A stretch of DNA of 9,587 bases from Burkholderiaceae bacterium (lineage in GTDB: Bacteria; Pseudomonadota; Gammaproteobacteria; Burkholderiales; Burkholderiaceae_F): NCBI GenBank assembly GCA_013813185.1, contig JACCSD010000344.1, forward strand, positions 1-9,587, given 5' to 3'. Position numbers and translations under genes: made by a program. Position 1 is the stretch's first letter. Every line of letters begins with the position of its first letter. The notes under the pieces were generated by a model. That model had not been told where the DNA came from and searched no databases. It saw only the letters and a program-made list of their open reading frames with translations. Positions 6,853 to 9,587 of the stretch are shown here, piece by piece.

Positions 6853-7737
6853 TCAGCCACGACGCTGTGAGCGCCGCTTCGGTCTTTGTAAGCGCAGCGC
6901 ATACGCGTCGGCTTCCGGGTACGTCGCCGGAAACCGAGTTACGTTGGAGGGATTGATGTCGTACATGAAGTAAGCATCCCTGAATTTCTTGAACGAACGT
7001 CTCTCTTCGTTTTTGATTTTGCGCTTCAACTGCCCAATACTGGGAGTACGCTGAAGATTCTGTGCCTTGGCTTCACGATACATACGCCGTACACGTATCC
7101 CTATTTGCTCTTTCGAGCAGGCGTTGCATTTATAGCTGGCCCAAACATCATAGAAAAATTGCCGAGCCGTAGTTCGAAAGTAAAATCCCGATGCAGTGCG
7201 AGAGGTCAACGCGCCAATCGCGTCCTTCAACGATCCCGTCTGGAAAAAAGTCTTATAAAACGAGGTGAAGTCGACCTGAATATTGCCCGCCGTTATTCTT
7301 TGGGTCGGTCCAATAAGTCCAAGGACTGGCGTCCCTATCGACTGTGGTGATGGCTCTAGCGAAACTTCCACCAAAACAGGTAGCCAAGACGACGATCAGG
7401 TTGAAATCGGTAGCCAAGTTAAGGGGTGTGATGACTTCCTTAAATAGAGACCACTCACAATGAGAAGCGTTGGCGGTCATGAAGCCGCTTTCATCGTCAC
7501 AACCGTGCCCCTCTAAGTGGAGCCACGGCTTCAAGCCGCTGTCATCGCCTCTTTCACGAGGGACGTGGCCGCTAGCTGTAGGTCCTTAGTGCTTTCTACG
7601 CGAAAGTATCGGACATGAAGGCCCATGGCGGTATAGCCCGCAATATCTTTTAAATCGTCGAGCAGACGCCGCGCCGTATTCCACTCACCGTTTGGGATAG
7701 CGTCGAGAATCGCGACACTGTTAAAGCGCCCATCCAT
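6853..7737 (-). pseudogene. Caspase/CHAT-like cysteine peptidase gene with two compensating frameshifts
   Basis: Three minus-strand frames join into one protein of about 294 residues if two single-base changes are undone. From ATG 7737 the first frame (FNSVAILDAIPNGEWNTA) stops with TGA at 7531-7533; adding one base near 7534-7538 restores A-G-L-K-P-W. The middle frame carries LHLEGHG (catalytic His, 7507-7505, residue 78) and VVLATCFGGSFA (catalytic Cys, 7378-7376, residue 121). Removing one G from the run at 7333-7335 gives V-D-R-T-P-V-L-G-L-I-G-P-T and returns to the first frame, open to TGA 6853. Strand-GHG then strand-C-x-G-G is the dyad layout of caspase-like clan CD peptidases such as CHAT domains. 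The C-terminal half (Y- and K/R-rich, with MYREAKAQNLQRTPS) is unfamiliar. A longer start at GTG 7839 is possible but less likely. As read, translation ends before the dyad, so it is inactive unless the indels are sequencing errors. Confidence 0.72.
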
Positions 7738-7961
7738 CGAATTAGGTGTTTGATTCACGAAACCATGTCGAGCGCGATAGCCGTCCAAGTTTTCTTTGGG
7801 TGAAGCGTGTCTGCGAACTCGCAAATTTGCGCGTGGCACTCTGGCTGTAAATAATGAGGCGCGCGGTGCCCAACGTGCCTAGTACGATAACGTTGCGAGT
7901 CGAGTTGGTTTACCACCGAAAGCGGCGTCTTAGCGCCCCATTTATTCCAGTAGGGTTTTCT
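7738..7961. promoter_or_regulatory. Divergent intergenic region between the peptidase gene and the Bug gene
   Basis: The leftward peptidase gene and the rightward binding-protein gene start on either side of this stretch, so both promoters should lie here. I find only weak candidates. For the rightward gene, TTGGTT and TCTTAG are 17 bases apart (about 7904-7932), with poor agreement to the -10 consensus. I see no clear operator or hairpin. The frames that cross it have no recognisable protein content. Confidence 0.3.
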
Positions 7962-8921
7962 ATGAACATCCATCGCCTGCTAGCCGCGTGCGTTTTGTTC
8001 TTACCACTCACTGCACTCGCGCAAACCTATCCATCCAAACCAATCCGCCTCGTCGTCCCCTTCCCCCCGGCTGGCGCGACCGACATCTTGTCGCGTGAGC
8101 TGGCGCGGCAGCTGTCGGACCGGTTAAAGCAGCAAGTCATCGTCGACAATCGTCCGGGCGCCGGCGGGACTTTGGGCACCGACCTCGTGGCCAAGAGCGC
8201 TGCCGATGGCTACACGATCCAGATGGCCACCAGCTCGACGCATTCGATCGGCCCCAGCCTGAATCCGAAGATTCCGTACAACGCGCAGACAGACTTCACG
8301 CCGGTTGCGCACGTCGCCAACTCGGTCAACGTGCTGTTGATTGCGCCGAATGTCAAAGCGGCCAGCGTCGCCGAGCTGACGACATTGCTGAAATCGAGCC
8401 CCGCGCAGTTCAACTATGGGTCGAGCGGTAACGGCACGATCGTTCATCTGACCGGCGAGTTGTTCAAGTCCATGACCGGAACCTACGTCGTTCACATTCC
8501 GTACCGGGGAACGGCGCTGGTGATTCCCGACATGATGAGCGGCCAGATTCACATGTTGTTCGACAACATCGCATCGGCGATGCCGCATCTGAAAGACGGC
8601 AAGCTGCGTGCGATTGCCGTGACGTCGACCTCGCGTTCGCCGCTGCTGCCGGCGCTGCCGACAGTCGCCGATTCAGTGCCCGGGTTCGAATCGGTCACCT
8701 GGTTCGGCGGTTTCGGGCCGCGCGGTATGCCTGGCGACGTCACGCAAAAACTCAATGCCGAGATCAATGCCGTGTTGAAGGCACCCGAGTTTCTCGAGCG
8801 GCTGCGTGTGCTGGGTTATGACGCGGCCGGAGGAACGCCGGCAGATTTCGCGAAGGTTGTGGCAGCCGACACGGCCAAATGGGCCAAGCTAATCAAGGAA
8901 CGCAAGATCACGATCGAGTAG
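7962..8921 (+). CDS. Bug/TctC-family periplasmic solute-binding protein
   Basis: Members of this family bind small carboxylates or similar solutes in the periplasm for tripartite tricarboxylate (TctABC) transporters or for sensing. I start at ATG 7962, where TAGGG lies about six bases upstream and a signal peptide follows: MNIHRL, hydrophobic core to LTALA, cleavage expected at A20/Q21. The frame is open further upstream to 7854, but that would bury the signal peptide. The mature protein shows the hallmark YPSKPIRLVVPFPPAGATDI (23-42), VDNRPGAGGTLGTDLVAKS (61-79) with ADGYT (81-85), and HIPYRG (178-183). At 319 residues it has full family length. No TctA or TctB membrane genes are in the window, as is common for orphan Bug proteins. 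The ligand is unknown; the next gene, 28 bases on, hints at a peptide or glutamyl compound, weakly. Confidence 0.93.
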   Translation: MNIHRLLAACVLFLPLTALAQTYPSKPIRLVVPFPPAGATDILSRELARQLSDRLKQQVIVDNRPGAGGTLGTDLVAKSAADGYTIQMATSSTHSIGPSLNPKIPYNAQTDFTPVAHVANSVNVLLIAPNVKAASVAELTTLLKSSPAQFNYGSSGNGTIVHLTGELFKSMTGTYVVHIPYRGTALVIPDMMSGQIHMLFDNIASAMPHLKDGKLRAIAVTSTSRSPLLPALPTVADSVPGFESVTWFGGFGPRGMPGDVTQKLNAEINAVLKAPEFLERLRVLGYDAAGGTPADFAKVVAADTAKWAKLIKERKITIE

Positions 8922-8949
8922 AGCCCGACTGCACGATCCGCGGCAACCG

Positions 8950-9587
8950 ATGAACTTCAACTGGGCCAACCCGTACGCGACCGTCCGCACGCCGGTCTTC
9001 GCGCGCAATGTCGTTGCGACTTCGCAGCCACTCGCGGCGCAGGCGGGACTGCGCATTCTGCAAGACGGCGGCAACGCGGTCGACGCCGCGATTGCCGCGG
9101 CGGCGGTCATCACGATGACCGAGCCGTGCAGCAACGGATTGGGGTCGGACAACTTCGCGATCGTGTGGGACCCGGAGAGTGGCCGGTTGTACGGGATGAA
9201 TTCAAGCGGCACGGCGCCCGCTGCGTGGACACGACAGTATTTCGAGCGCAAGTATCGCGAACCGCAAATCCCGCTGCGTGGCTGGGACAGCGTGACGGTT
9301 CCCGGCGCCGTCGCCGGATGGTCGCTGCTGCATGGAAAATTCGGCAAGCGCACTTTCGCCGACGTCCTGGCACCGGCCATCGAATACGCAGAGCGCGGCT
9401 TCGCCGTCAGCCCCATAGTGCAGGACAAGTGGGTCCGCGCGACCCCGCTGTTGCGCGCGTTACCCGGTTTTGCCGAACACTTTTTGCCGAACGGGCGCCC
9501 GCCAGCAGTCGGCGAGCATTTCGTGCTCGGTGGCGCCGCGCGCACGTTGAAACTGATCGCAGACACGCGCGGTGAAGCGTTCTATCG
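8950..9587 (+). CDS. Gamma-glutamyltransferase-family protein, N-terminal part, cut by window edge
   Basis: The ATG at 8950 opens a frame of 212 codons that runs off the right edge. It matches the large-subunit part of the gamma-glutamyltranspeptidase/Ntn-hydrolase family: ATSQPLAAQAGLRILQDGGN (23-42), AVDAAIAAAAVITMTEPCSN (43-62), and WDSVTVPGAVAGWSLLHGKF (112-131). No signal peptide is seen, so it resembles the cytoplasmic YwrD-like branch more than the secreted enzymes. Where classical enzymes have an arginine that grips the gamma-glutamyl carboxylate, this one reads MNSSGTAP (83-90), without arginine, so a different acyl substrate is possible. The threonine that would be freed by self-cleavage lies beyond the window. 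It follows the binding-protein stop by 28 bases, has a weak ribosome site, and is probably in the same operon. Confidence 0.87.
   Translation, partial: MNFNWANPYATVRTPVFARNVVATSQPLAAQAGLRILQDGGNAVDAAIAAAAVITMTEPCSNGLGSDNFAIVWDPESGRLYGMNSSGTAPAAWTRQYFERKYREPQIPLRGWDSVTVPGAVAGWSLLHGKFGKRTFADVLAPAIEYAERGFAVSPIVQDKWVRATPLLRALPGFAEHFLPNGRPPAVGEHFVLGGAARTLKLIADTRGEAFY

Noticed and set aside
7525..7545. Programmed -1 ribosomal frameshift in the peptidase gene
   Set aside because: No X-XXY-YYZ slippery heptamer or obvious downstream stem is seen at GCGGCTTGA, and a second, opposite shift would also be needed; mutation or read error is simpler.
8889..9566. Minus-strand frame of 225 codons at the right end
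   Set aside because: Antisense to the gamma-glutamyltransferase-family gene, which has clear family motifs and continues beyond the window.
1..9587. Transposon, integrase, tRNA or CRISPR features that would explain an island
   Set aside because: I looked on both strands and saw no transposase or integrase motifs, no tRNA-like cloverleaf at the cluster edges, and no regularly spaced repeats.

Overview
The window looks like a betaproteobacterial chromosome, most likely Burkholderiales. The main clue is a periplasmic solute-binding protein of the Bug/TctC family, which is hugely expanded in that order; the fairly high G+C and codon use agree. This placement is inference, not a measured identity.

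Layout. Almost everything from 1 to about 7740 reads leftward (minus strand). From the right: a gene encoding a caspase/CHAT-like cysteine peptidase, broken by two compensating one-base frameshifts (6853-7737); a small single-span membrane protein (6225-6809); a complete Type I restriction-modification operon in the order hsdM (4638-6092), hsdS (3448-4641), hsdR (1113-3440); a short low-molecular-weight tyrosine phosphatase-like gene linked to hsdR by a six-codon minicistron (758-1099); a 47-codon remnant of a glyoxalase/VOC gene that lost its middle in frame (543-686); a small metal-binding cupin (213-530); and the first 65 codons of a NYN-domain ribonuclease-like protein (1-197, running off the left edge). 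The right end reads rightward: a Bug-family binding protein (7962-8921) followed by the start of a gamma-glutamyltransferase-family gene (8950 to the edge).

How it works together. HsdM and HsdS would form the methyltransferase that marks the host's own sites, and HsdR adds the translocating nuclease that cuts unmarked DNA. All three look intact, with the expected motifs. The broken peptidase and the membrane protein lie directly upstream on the same strand. They look like an accessory module added beside the restriction system, now decaying at least in part. The phosphatase-like gene downstream appears translationally tied to hsdR. The Bug protein and the transferase form a separate, divergent metabolic or uptake unit.

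The most interesting items are the frameshifted peptidase with its His-Cys dyad beside the R-M operon, the hsdR-phosphatase coupling, the repeated half-sites just upstream of hsdM, and the internally deleted VOC gene. No tRNA, rRNA, CRISPR array, transposase or integrase was seen.
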